Shown here: positions 54,396 to 62,773 of the stretch, piece by piece
Position numbering within the stretch: position 1 is the first letter of the stretch
Layout of the letters: every line of letters begins with the position of its first letter
Assembly (NCBI GenBank): GCA_022794265.1
Contig: JAAWEK010000005.1
Coordinates: forward strand, 1 to 64,000
Length of the DNA stretch: 64,000 nucleotides
Direction of reading: 5' to 3'
Source: Lachnospiraceae bacterium
Lineage (GTDB): Bacteria > Bacillota > Clostridia > Lachnospirales > Lachnospiraceae
Notes under the pieces: model-generated
Databases searched by the model: none
The model's input: the letters and a program-made list of their open reading frames with translations, nothing else
Told to the model about the DNA's origin: nothing
Position numbers and translations under genes: made by a program

Positions 54396-55523
54396 TTATA
54401 TGGGAAGAGTCACAATAAATTCCACAATATCATGTTCACTTTCTGCGGTAATGGTACCACCATGCAGGGAAACGATTTCTTTTGCTATAGCCAGACCCAG
54501 CCCCGTTCCTCCATTGTTGGTGGTCCGGGCTTCATCCAGCCGGTAGAATTTTTCAAAGATTGACATTAACTTTTCCCGTGGGATTGTCTTTCCTTTATTT
54601 TTAAATGAAATCCTTATCTGATCCCCCACCTGTTCGGCGGAAATCAAAATTTCGGAATCCGGATAACTGTATGCCGCTGCATTTTTTAATATATTATTAA
54701 ACACTCTGGCCAGTTTTTCGGAGTCGGCATGAATCGTCAGATTTTCATCGGCATGCAGAACCGTTGTGTTTCCATTTTTTGATAAAATGGGCAGCAGTTC
54801 ATCCGTGAGCTGCACCAGCATATAATATAAATCAATGGTTTCTTTCTCCAAATAAATATGCTGCAGATTATATCTGGTAATCTCAAAAAATTCATTAATC
54901 ATTTTCTCCATACGGTATGCTTTTTCCAATGTAATATGCACATATCTCGTCCGCTGCTCCTCCGGCATATCCGAAATTTCGTCCAGCAGACTCAGATATC
55001 CGATAACGGAAGTAAGGGGCGTCTTTATATCATGCGCCAGATACATCACCAGATCGTTTTTTCGCTGTTCTGCCAGCTGTGCTTCCAATCCCCGCTTTTC
55101 CAGTGTTCTCCGGACTTCGTTTAATCTTTTTTCCGTGGCTCCCAGCTCAGGGCTTAAAACTATTTCCTCATGATTTTCTTTGAGCAGTTCATCAATCCCC
55201 CGGTTAATCTTATTGAGATATTTTGGAAACCAATTGAGAAAAAAACGAAATATTACAAAAAAGAAAATAATGATGCCGAACAATAAAAAGAATTCCAGAT
55301 GGTCCCGGAATATTGCATCATAAAGTGCAGCTGCACGCCAGTAATCCATATGTAAGATCCGTTGAAAAATTGCAACGACCCATTCGGATACTCTGCCCTG
55401 CCAGAACAACAGATAAAATATCCATATAGATAAAACAGAAGCCATCATCACCAGTATGGTCTGCCGGAAAATTTTACCTTTTAACAGAGAATAGTCTGCT
55501 GTCTTTTTTCTTTCAATTTTCAA
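54396..55523 (-). CDS. VanS-like sensor histidine kinase
   Basis: A 375-residue kinase. Two membrane helices (about 20-41 and 77-98) bracket a short extracytoplasmic loop. The H box is YLAHDIKTPLTSVIGYLSLL, the N box VFNNILKNAAAYS and G box GGTGLGLAIAKEIVSLHGG. The H-box and following FFEITRYNLQ segment closely resemble VanS of glycopeptide-resistance operons. The start is probably TTG 55523, overlapping the response regulator stop by eleven bases. No vanHAX, vanY or vanW genes lie nearby. Confidence 0.88.
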   Translation of the reverse strand: MKIERKKTADYSLLKGKIFRQTILVMMASVLSIWIFYLLFWQGRVSEWVVAIFQRILHMDYWRAAALYDAIFRDHLEFFLLFGIIIFFFVIFRFFLNWFPKYLNKINRGIDELLKENHEEIVLSPELGATEKRLNEVRRTLEKRGLEAQLAEQRKNDLVMYLAHDIKTPLTSVIGYLSLLDEISDMPEEQRTRYVHITLEKAYRMEKMINEFFEITRYNLQHIYLEKETIDLYYMLVQLTDELLPILSKNGNTTVLHADENLTIHADSEKLARVFNNILKNAAAYSYPDSEILISAEQVGDQIRISFKNKGKTIPREKLMSIFEKFYRLDEARTTNNGGTGLGLAIAKEIVSLHGGTITAESEHDIVEFIVTLPI

Positions 55524-56226
55524 TTTTATAACCTACCCCCCATATCGTTTTAATATACCGGGGAGCATCTGCCGTCTCATTCATCTTTTCCCGTAAATGC
55601 CGTATATGAACCGTAATGGTATTATTGTTTTTGCTGTAATACTCATCTTTCCATATTTCATGAAACAGCTCTTCTGCACTTACTACATTTCCTTTCTTCT
55701 CCAGCAGAATCCGTAGAATTTCAAATTCCGTAGGTGTAAGAAGCAGCGGTCTTTCATTCAGGAAACATTCATGAGTTTTTATATTCATCACCAAACCGGA
55801 ATGTATAATCACAGTTTCCCCTTCCTGATCCGCCGAATGCCCCGAAGCCGCCATATTGTATCTCTTATATCTGCGGAGCTGAGCTTTCACCCGGGCCATC
55901 ATCTCCAGCGGCCGGAAAGGTTTAGTAATATAATCGTCTGCTCCCAGTGTCAGACCCGTGATTTTATCAATCTCCGTATCTTTTGCTGTCAGCATAATAA
56001 TAGGATAATTATATTTTTCTCTTATCTTTCTGCACAGGTCAAATCCGGTTATATCCGGCATCATAATGTCCATCACCGCCATATCCAGTGTTTCAGACTC
56101 AATACAGGCCAGCGCTTCCTTTGACGAATAGAACTTACATACCTCATATCCCTCATTTTTTAAATATAATTCTATTAAATCAGCAATCTCTTTCTCATCA
56201 TCTACGATTAGTATTCTGTCTGGCAT
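55513..56226 (-). CDS. VanR-like OmpR-family response regulator
   Basis: A 237-residue regulator. Receiver: ILIVDDEKEIADLIELYLKN, phosphoacceptor Asp in MAVMDIMMPD, and ITKPFRPLEMMARVKAQLRR. The C-terminal winged helix ends TIWGVGYKIEN. The receiver matches VanR proteins very closely by eye. ATG 56226 has GGAAGGA upstream. It is coupled to the kinase gene. Likely targets are envelope genes; the nearby deacetylase is a candidate. Confidence 0.92.
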   Translation of the reverse strand: MPDRILIVDDEKEIADLIELYLKNEGYEVCKFYSSKEALACIESETLDMAVMDIMMPDITGFDLCRKIREKYNYPIIMLTAKDTEIDKITGLTLGADDYITKPFRPLEMMARVKAQLRRYKRYNMAASGHSADQEGETVIIHSGLVMNIKTHECFLNERPLLLTPTEFEILRILLEKKGNVVSAEELFHEIWKDEYYSKNNNTITVHIRHLREKMNETADAPRYIKTIWGVGYKIEN

Positions 56227-56263
56227 TTTTCTTTTCCTTCCTAACATCGGTTACATTTTCCGG

Positions 56264-57316
56264 CTAATTTAATATTTCCTCCACAGCCCGGAGCAGCATT
56301 TCCATTTCCTCATCCGTACCGATAGTAATTCGTAAATAATTATCAATCCCTGGTGTGTTAAAATATCTTACATAGATATCTTTCTCTTTCAATGCCTCAA
56401 ATATCTCTTTGGCATTACGTCTTATATGGGTAACAAATAAAAAATTGGTTTTGGAATCGGTACAGATAAATCCTAATTCTTCCAAACGTTTTTTCGAATT
56501 TTCCCGGGTGCGGATAATTTTTGCAAGGGTATCTTTAAAATACTTTTGATCTCTGATTGCCTCAATCCCGATTTTCAACGAATACTGATTCATGGTATAC
56601 GAATTAATAGAGAATTTTACATTTTCCATAGCCTGAATCAGTGCCTGACTACCCAAAGCATAACCGATTCTTACTCCTGCCATGGACCGGGATTTGGAAA
56701 ACGTCTGTACCACCAGCAGGTTATCATATTTCTCCAGCAGAGAAACTGCAGATTCCCCGCCAAAATCCACATATGCCTCATCTATGATTACAATCACATC
56801 CCGGTTATGTTCCAATATATCCTCCACAAAGCTTAACGGCTCGCAAACAGCCGTAGGCGCATTGGGATTCGCAAAAATAACACCGCCGTTTTCTTTGTAA
56901 TAATCCTCCGCATGAAGACGGAAATTTTCATCAACTGGTATGGTTTCATATGGAATCCGGTAGACATCTGCCCATACCCGGTAAAAAGAATATGTAATAT
57001 CCGGAAACAGTACTGGTTTTTCGGAATTAAAAAATGTCAGAAACGCAGTGGCCAACACATCGTCCGATCCTACTCCCACAAAAACATTTTCTTTCTTCAT
57101 TCCATAAACCCCGGCTATCTCCGTGCAAAGCGCAGTACAGTCCGGGTCCGGATACAGCCGCAGACAGTCCGTATCTATTCCCTGGGAGGCAAACTGAACT
57201 CCTGGTGCGGGAGGGTAAGAATTTTCATTTGTATTCAGCTTGATAACCGGACGCTGAGGTTGTTCGCCCGGAACATAAGGAACCACCTGTCTGATATTAT
57301 TTTCCCATGCTTTCAT
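56264..57316 (-). CDS. hisC: Histidinol-phosphate aminotransferase
   Basis: A 350-residue fold-type I PLP enzyme. PLP contacts: VGVGSDDVL, FANPNAPTAV, IIDEAYVDFGG, and the Schiff-base Lys in QTFSKSRSMAGVRIGYA. The start MKAWENNIRQVVPYVPGEQP is typical of HisC, which makes histidinol phosphate from imidazole acetol phosphate and can also act on aromatic amino acids. There are no other his genes nearby. ATG 57316 is preceded by AAAGGATAA. The leader holds a copy of the structured repeat. Confidence 0.9.
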   Translation of the reverse strand: MKAWENNIRQVVPYVPGEQPQRPVIKLNTNENSYPPAPGVQFASQGIDTDCLRLYPDPDCTALCTEIAGVYGMKKENVFVGVGSDDVLATAFLTFFNSEKPVLFPDITYSFYRVWADVYRIPYETIPVDENFRLHAEDYYKENGGVIFANPNAPTAVCEPLSFVEDILEHNRDVIVIIDEAYVDFGGESAVSLLEKYDNLLVVQTFSKSRSMAGVRIGYALGSQALIQAMENVKFSINSYTMNQYSLKIGIEAIRDQKYFKDTLAKIIRTRENSKKRLEELGFICTDSKTNFLFVTHIRRNAKEIFEALKEKDIYVRYFNTPGIDNYLRITIGTDEEMEMLLRAVEEILN

Positions 57317-57351
57317 ATATATATTATCCTTTCATTTTCTTTTTCTATCAG

Positions 57352-57398
57352 GCGATTGCGAAACTCACGACCACAGGTCAGAAATTTCAGCATATTAC
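57352..57398 (-). repeat. Structured intergenic repeat, copy B (before hisC)
   Basis: Second copy of the 47-nt repeat also found at 42569-42615. On the mRNA strand GAAAU pairs with GUUUC, and GACC with GGUC around a UGU loop; changed bases versus copy A keep pairing by G-U or Watson-Crick swaps. It ends 36 nt before the hisC start. Confidence 0.6.
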
Positions 57399-57426
57399 GC
57401 CTTTGTACAGTCAAAAATCAAAAATA

Positions 57427-58623
57427 TTATCTGTTTATGAATTCTTTCGCCAGTTTTTCAAATTCCGGCAATGAATTACGAATCGTGTCCTCTGACACAC
57501 AGTAGGAAATTCTCACATATCCCGGACAGTGAAATGCGCTTCCCGGAACCAGCAAAACATTATATTTTTTTGCTGCATTCACGAATTCCATTTCGTCTTC
57601 CGTCGGTGTTTTTACAAACAAATAAAACGCTCCTTCCGGTCTGACACATTCAAATCCCATGCGCTTCAGATTTTCATAAATCAGTTTCCGGTTCCTGTCA
57701 TAGGGTTCAATATCCACAGTAACACCTGCTTTCACACATCGACCGATGACTCTCTGCATTAAGGACGGTGCATTTACAAATCCCAGGATTCTGGTAGCCA
57801 CATTGGCAGCCGACTGTATCTCTTCACTATCCGCCGCTTCATCCGGAATCACCAGATAGCCAATCCGCTCTCCGGGAAGAGACAGGGACTTACTGTAGGA
57901 ATAAGCCACAATGGTATTGTCATAATATTTGGGTAAATACACTGCCCCGGCACCATCATATACCAGCTCCCGGTACGGTTCATCAGATATGAGAAAAATC
58001 TCCGTTCCATACTCTTTCTGTTTCCGGTTCATAATCTCAGCCAGATTTTTTATGGTCTGTTCAGAATATAACACCCCGGAAGGATTATTCGGATTATTGA
58101 TAATAACTGCTCTGGTTCCCGGTGTTATCATGCTTTCAAAAGCGTTCAGGTTTAACTGAAAATCCTTCGTATCTGCCGGCACTACAAGCAGTATTCCGTC
58201 ATAATTTTCCACATAAGCACGATACTCGCCAAAAAAAGGTGCAAATACGATTACTTCATCTCTGGGATTCAACAGGGATTTTAAAATTACATTCAGTCCC
58301 CCGGCCGCTCCTACGGTCATAACAATATTCTCCTGACGGAACTTTGTATCAAATCTCCGGTTCAGGGAATCTGCTATTGCGGCTCTGACATCCTCATATC
58401 CGGAATTATTCATATATCCGTGTACCATAACAGACAGTTCTTCATCTACAATATCCTTAATCATTTGGTTCACCTGTTCCGGCGCTGGTACATTGGGGTT
58501 TCCGAGGCTGAAATCATATACCTTATCTTCTCCATATATTGCTGCCAGCTTCTTACCTTCTTCAAACATTGCCCGAATAACCGAACTTCCCTGTACAAAA
58601 CCTTTCATTTTTTCTGAAATCAT
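57427..58623 (-). CDS. Pyridoxal-phosphate aminotransferase, AspB/AlaT-like
   Basis: A 398-residue aminotransferase. Features: DFSLGNPNVPAP, VGAAGGLNVILKSLL, INNPNNPSGVLYSE, ISDEPYRELVYDG and the PLP lysine in SYSKSLSLPGERIGYL. The substrate is probably aspartate, alanine or an aromatic amino acid. AGGAGG precedes ATG 58623. It lies 110 bp upstream of hisC and may share its transcript. Confidence 0.92.
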   Translation of the reverse strand: MISEKMKGFVQGSSVIRAMFEEGKKLAAIYGEDKVYDFSLGNPNVPAPEQVNQMIKDIVDEELSVMVHGYMNNSGYEDVRAAIADSLNRRFDTKFRQENIVMTVGAAGGLNVILKSLLNPRDEVIVFAPFFGEYRAYVENYDGILLVVPADTKDFQLNLNAFESMITPGTRAVIINNPNNPSGVLYSEQTIKNLAEIMNRKQKEYGTEIFLISDEPYRELVYDGAGAVYLPKYYDNTIVAYSYSKSLSLPGERIGYLVIPDEAADSEEIQSAANVATRILGFVNAPSLMQRVIGRCVKAGVTVDIEPYDRNRKLIYENLKRMGFECVRPEGAFYLFVKTPTEDEMEFVNAAKKYNVLLVPGSAFHCPGYVRISYCVSEDTIRNSLPEFEKLAKEFINR

Positions 58624-58661
58624 TCTGCCGCCTCCTGCTTTTCATTTATTATTCTCATTTT

Positions 58662-60398
58662 TTATATTGCATGATATAAACTGTAATAAATCCCCTGCTG
58701 CTCCAGCAGTTCCTTATGGGTTCCCTGTTCTGCAATACCGTTTTCGTCCAGCACCACGATTCTCTGGGCATTTCTTATGGTAGACAGCCGGTGGGCAATG
58801 ACCAGGGTGGTTCTGTTCTCTGCCAGTTTTTCCAAAGACTCCTGAACAACTTTTTCACTCTCATTATCCAATGCTGATGTAGCCTCGTCAAATATCAGAA
58901 TCGATGGATTTTTCAAAAATACCCTTGCAATGGATAGACGTTGTTTCTGTCCTCCCGACAGTTTAATCCCCCGCTGCCCGATATCCGTGTCATAACCGTT
59001 GGGCAGACTCATGATAAAGTCATGGGCATTGGCATTTTTCGCTGCTCCGATTACTTCCTCCCTTGTAGCGTCCGGTTTTCCGTAACGGATATTCTCAAAT
59101 ACCGTTCCTGCAAACAGATATACGTCCTGCTGCACTATACCGATATTGTCCCGCAGATTTTTTAACTTAATGCTTCTGACATCCATTCCGTCAATGCTTA
59201 TTTCCCCCTCTGTAACATCATAAAAACGTGGAATCAGACTGCACAATGTAGTTTTTCCCGCACCGGATAATCCTACCAGTGCCACATATTCCCCTTCTTT
59301 AACCTGAAGATTCAAATTCTTTAATACATAATCATCGTTATCCGGATACTGAAAGGATACCTGTTTAAACGTAATTTCTCCTTTCAGTTTCTCTGGTACA
59401 TAACTTGCATTTTCATCCGAAATATCCGGCTCAATATCCAGAATTTCCAGAAATCTCTCATATCCTGTTATACCATTTTGAAACTGTTCTGTAAAGTTGA
59501 TTAGCTTATTGACCGGCTCTATGAAATTATTGATATATAACAGAAATGTAATCAAATCCGATACCGATATGATATGACTGGTTATAAATATTCCGCCTGC
59601 AATTATCACTATAATGGTAATCAGATTAGTAAACGCAGACAATCCCGAATGATAGGTTCCCATATACAGGTAACTGTTTTTTTTGCTTTCCAGAAATCTC
59701 CGGTTGCCTTCATTAAATTTTTCAATTTCAATCTCTTCATTTGCAAAAGATTTCACAACCCGGATACCGGAAAGATTATCTTCAATCTGTGCATTGATAT
59801 CTGCCACTTTCTCCCGGTTCCGTTTAAATGCACGTTTCATTTTCACATTTACGATATAGGCGTATACAAACATCACCGGAATGATGGCGCAGCCCCACAG
59901 GGCCAGTTTCCAGTTGATACACATTAAAATAATAAAGGAACCGGTAAATTTGATAATCGATATGACAATATCCTCCGGTCCATGGTGAAACAGCTCCGAA
60001 ATATCAAATAAATCATTGGTAATCCTTGACATGAGCTGCCCTACCTTCTGATTATCAAAAAAGGAAAAGGATAATTTCTGATAATGATTAAAAATCTCAT
60101 TCCGCATATCATATTCCATCTTTGCCCCCATGACATGACCATAGTTCGATATGAAAAAGTTGCTGTATGCGGCAATCAGTACCAGGAAAATCATAACCGC
60201 TGCCAGACAGATTATCATATGCAGGGCCCGGTCTTTTTCCCAGAGAATTACGGTCCCCGTAATATATCTGACAATTATTGGCAGAACCAGTGCAACTGCG
60301 GCACTGAGAAATGCAAAAAACATATCCGCAAAAAAAATAGATTTATATGGCTTATAATAGGAAAAAAATTTTTTCCAGTATATCTTTTTGTCACTCAT
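58662..60398 (-). CDS. ABC exporter (fused permease-ATPase)
   Basis: A 578-residue half transporter. Six membrane helices cover residues 1-310, followed by an ATPase with Walker A GLSGAGKTTL, the signature LSGGQKQRLS and Walker B ILIFDEATSALD. It resembles MsbA/LmrA-type lipid or multidrug exporters and should work as a homodimer. The start is uncertain: ATG 60398 has GAGA seven bases upstream, and an ATG ten codons earlier is possible. No partner half transporter is adjacent. Confidence 0.92.
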   Translation of the reverse strand: MSDKKIYWKKFFSYYKPYKSIFFADMFFAFLSAAVALVLPIIVRYITGTVILWEKDRALHMIICLAAVMIFLVLIAAYSNFFISNYGHVMGAKMEYDMRNEIFNHYQKLSFSFFDNQKVGQLMSRITNDLFDISELFHHGPEDIVISIIKFTGSFIILMCINWKLALWGCAIIPVMFVYAYIVNVKMKRAFKRNREKVADINAQIEDNLSGIRVVKSFANEEIEIEKFNEGNRRFLESKKNSYLYMGTYHSGLSAFTNLITIIVIIAGGIFITSHIISVSDLITFLLYINNFIEPVNKLINFTEQFQNGITGYERFLEILDIEPDISDENASYVPEKLKGEITFKQVSFQYPDNDDYVLKNLNLQVKEGEYVALVGLSGAGKTTLCSLIPRFYDVTEGEISIDGMDVRSIKLKNLRDNIGIVQQDVYLFAGTVFENIRYGKPDATREEVIGAAKNANAHDFIMSLPNGYDTDIGQRGIKLSGGQKQRLSIARVFLKNPSILIFDEATSALDNESEKVVQESLEKLAENRTTLVIAHRLSTIRNAQRIVVLDENGIAEQGTHKELLEQQGIYYSLYHAI

Positions 60399-60509
60399 CC
60401 TCTCATCTCGCTTTCTTTTCTCTTCCATAATTATCGTTGATTGTACCACCCAATTTTCCAGTTGGCAAGATTTTTTATGGATACACCAGTCAGGTACCAC
60501 ATAGTTTAT

Positions 60510-60538
60510 TTGTACAATTTATTTAAAAATGATATAAT
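60510..60538 (+). promoter_or_regulatory. Promoter of the 140-residue protein gene
   Basis: TTGTAC (60510-60515), 17-bp spacer, TATAAT (60533-60538), about 40 bp before ATG 60577. Confidence 0.7.
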
Positions 60539-60576
60539 GGATTTTATCAACAAATTTTTTAAAAAGGAGAACACCC

Positions 60577-60999
60577 ATGATTAATTTTGATAATTATCTG
60601 AATACAGACTATATTTTTTATCTGGAAGGAATCCAGTATCGCAAACTGCAGCCTGCAGCTTCAAATACCTCTCTGCGTCTGGCCTGTCAGGATCATCTCG
60701 ATGCAGACACATCAGAAGCAGGAAAACTGAAATTAACCTTTACCAGAAAACTGACGTTTGAACCCGCCGGTATCTATGAGCTGACCGTTTCTTACGGTGC
60801 GGCGGCAACCATCAATGCACAAGGACTTACTGAAGTCGACTGGAAAAATATAAATGCGGCAGACGAAATTCGAAATGGTAACTGCACCTTATTAAATAAC
60901 CTGATCAGCAGAACCTCCCTGCAGATTGGTCAGATTACTTCCTCATCAGGACAGGCTCCGGTCATCACCCCGCCGGGAATCGCCAGACCGAGACAGTAG
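60577..60999 (+). CDS. Hypothetical SecB-like beta-strand protein
   Basis: A 140-residue protein with alternating strands (GIQYRKLQP, KLKLTFTRKLTFEPAGIYEL) then two helices and a flexible Pro-rich end. The fold pattern recalls SecB-like chaperone domains, but similarity is weak. Strong SD AAAAGGAG precedes ATG 60577. It is a plus-strand single gene between minus-strand genes. Function unknown. Confidence 0.65.
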   Translation: MINFDNYLNTDYIFYLEGIQYRKLQPAASNTSLRLACQDHLDADTSEAGKLKLTFTRKLTFEPAGIYELTVSYGAAATINAQGLTEVDWKNINAADEIRNGNCTLLNNLISRTSLQIGQITSSSGQAPVITPPGIARPRQ

Positions 61000-61055
61000 G
61001 AGACGGTCAAAGGATAAAAACATAAGTCTGTAACCGTATAGACTTTTCAAAAGCA

Positions 61056-61087
61056 AACGGGCTGTTTTAGTGATAAACAGCCCGTTC
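61056..61087 (-). terminator. Terminator of the UPF0340 gene
   Basis: AACGGGCTGTTT and AAACAGCCCGTT form a perfect 12-bp stem with a 7-nt loop. The stop codon of the minus-strand gene is in the loop. The T-run is short (TTTGCTTTT). Confidence 0.7.
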
Positions 61088-61639
61088 GCCTCCAATATAT
61101 TTTGCCCTTGTTCTGGCACATACCACATGGGCATTGCCAATCCTGTTCTGCTTCGTCCGTACCGGAACGGCCACTGCTTTCAAATGCATACCGATTAATG
61201 TATCTCCGATATCGATTCCTGCATGAGCCTGTACCGTTTCCACCGCTACAGCATGTTCCAATCCCGCATATGCTGCAGTAGCAAGGGAGCCTCCTGCTTT
61301 CAACTGCGGCATCACATTTACAATTTCCAGCCCATAAGCTTTGGCACAGGCCTTCTCAACGATAAGCGCCCGGTTCAGATGTTCGCAGCACTGAACGGCA
61401 AGAAATATATGATGTTCCTTTGTAATATGGTAAAGTTCGTCAAAAATGGCGGTTCCAATATCTTCACTGGAAAAAGAGCCGATTTGGTGATTTGCCACCT
61501 CGCTGGTGGAACATCCTACCGCCAAAATATCGCCTTCCTCCAGCAAAGCTGCCTGAAGCAGCTCTTCTGTGATTTTTTTTATTTCTTCTTTTATTTTTAT
61601 AATATCAAAATTATTATCTGTAGAAATACCATTTTCCAT
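61067..61639 (-). CDS. UPF0340/TIGR01440 family protein (YwlG-like)
   Basis: A 190-residue member of UPF0340. Conserved parts: GDILAVGCSTSEVANHQIGS, AVQCCEHLNRALIVE and HAGIDIGDTLIGMHL. The family is widespread in Firmicutes; its role is unknown, with a nucleoside or sugar-phosphate fold suggested by structure. AAAGGCGG serves as the SD for ATG 61639. Confidence 0.92.
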   Translation of the reverse strand: MENGISTDNNFDIIKIKEEIKKITEELLQAALLEEGDILAVGCSTSEVANHQIGSFSSEDIGTAIFDELYHITKEHHIFLAVQCCEHLNRALIVEKACAKAYGLEIVNVMPQLKAGGSLATAAYAGLEHAVAVETVQAHAGIDIGDTLIGMHLKAVAVPVRTKQNRIGNAHVVCARTRAKYIGGERAVYH

Positions 61640-61783
61640 GATAAAAACCGCCTTTCGGATTTAATAGATTTAGTTATAATGGTACATCAGAAAACAGAAA
61701 ATTTCAAGGAGTATTTGTAATGCCATATGTACACTCCAATTTATGCTTCTCCAATCTTCTCTGCCATTATAAATCCATTTCTC

Positions 61784-62626
61784 CTATGCGTTTCCAACAG
61801 CTGAAAAAGATGGACCATCCAGAAAATCCTCAATAAATTTCTTCAGACCTTCCGGTGACTGATAGGTTTTGCAGAAAGAAAACTCCTGAGAAATTCCGTC
61901 AATCTCCTCCATTGCTTCTCTGACTTCCAGCATTTTCTTCGGTATGGCTGTAGTAAAATTTAACTGTGCAGGGTTGATTCTGTGATTCTGGATTGCGTAA
62001 TTGACTCTGTCTGCACAGTGGCATGTCCCGTTTCCGTATTCGCCACAGTATTCTTTTAAGAAATCAGCCACCTTCTTACGAATTCTTGAGAGACGTTGGC
62101 GATATGCCTCTGGCGTAATTCCCAGAATATCTCCAGCAATTCTGCTATCCACCTTAAACATCGTTCCAAGAATAAAGATGCAGCGGCTTTCAGCATCCAG
62201 ACACTGAAGCATTACATTGGTACAGGAAAGCTTAAGTTCCTCTGCCAAAACGGACTGCTCCACATTTTGTGTCAGATCCGGCACATCATTGATGTCTGCA
62301 TTCCTGATATCATCGCCATAAAACTCAAAACTCAGGGGAAATTTGGCAAACATATGCTTCTGATAACTTTTCAGATGGTTGGACGCAATGCTGAATACCC
62401 AGGTTGAGAATGAACTTTCCCCCTTAAACGAGGACAGATGAGTAATAAGTTTCAACAGGATATCCTGTGTCGCGTCCTCTGCATCCGGAAAGGTTCCCAG
62501 CATACGCAGGGAAAGGTTGAATATCAAATCCTGTACGCTGACAAGAACGGTTTCCAGGGCTTTCTTATCTCCTGCAGTGGCTTTTTGGATTAAATCCGAT
62601 AACTCTTCGTTTGTAAAATGATTCAT
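61784..62626 (-). CDS. ECF-type RNA polymerase sigma factor with Cys/His C-terminal extension
   Basis: A 280-residue sigma-70-family protein. Region 2 is seen in LGTFPDAEDATQDILLKLIT and STWVFSIASNHLK, and region 4 in LDAESRCIFILGTMF and ITPEAYRQRLSRIRKK. About 85 further residues follow, starting with a Cys/His cluster (CGEYGNGTCHCADRV). No anti-sigma gene is adjacent, so the extension may hold the control. SD AGTAGGAACC precedes ATG 62626. It lies downstream of an ABC permease gene, a frequent arrangement in Clostridia. Confidence 0.88.
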   Translation of the reverse strand: MNHFTNEELSDLIQKATAGDKKALETVLVSVQDLIFNLSLRMLGTFPDAEDATQDILLKLITHLSSFKGESSFSTWVFSIASNHLKSYQKHMFAKFPLSFEFYGDDIRNADINDVPDLTQNVEQSVLAEELKLSCTNVMLQCLDAESRCIFILGTMFKVDSRIAGDILGITPEAYRQRLSRIRKKVADFLKEYCGEYGNGTCHCADRVNYAIQNHRINPAQLNFTTAIPKKMLEVREAMEEIDGISQEFSFCKTYQSPEGLKKFIEDFLDGPSFSAVGNA

Positions 62627-62631
62627 GGTTC

Positions 62632-62736
62632 CTACTTTCTGAAGTGCAGGTCATATTTCATACGGAAATGTGTCAGTCCCAAAACCTTGCGGCACTTCAT
62701 AGCAAAGTTATATCCGTATATATAATTAGACGGCAT
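62632..62736 (-). CDS. Possible 34-residue peptide before the sigma gene
   Basis: ATG 62736 opens a 34-codon frame (MPSNYIYGYNFAMKCRKVLG and onward) ending six bases before the sigma start, in a tightly packed position. It is basic and aromatic. No clear SD is present; an A-rich tract and hairpin precede it. It could be a leader peptide or chance. Confidence 0.3.
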   Translation of the reverse strand: MPSNYIYGYNFAMKCRKVLGLTHFRMKYDLHFRK

Positions 62737-62773
62737 TTTTCTGTCTGTGTGACAGAAAAAAAGCTCCTCTTTT

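Noticed and set aside
62737..62762. Hairpin CTGTC/GACAG with A/T flanks as a terminator
   Set aside because: The T-tract is on the 5' side of the stem on both strands and no T-run follows on either, so it is not a standard intrinsic terminator.
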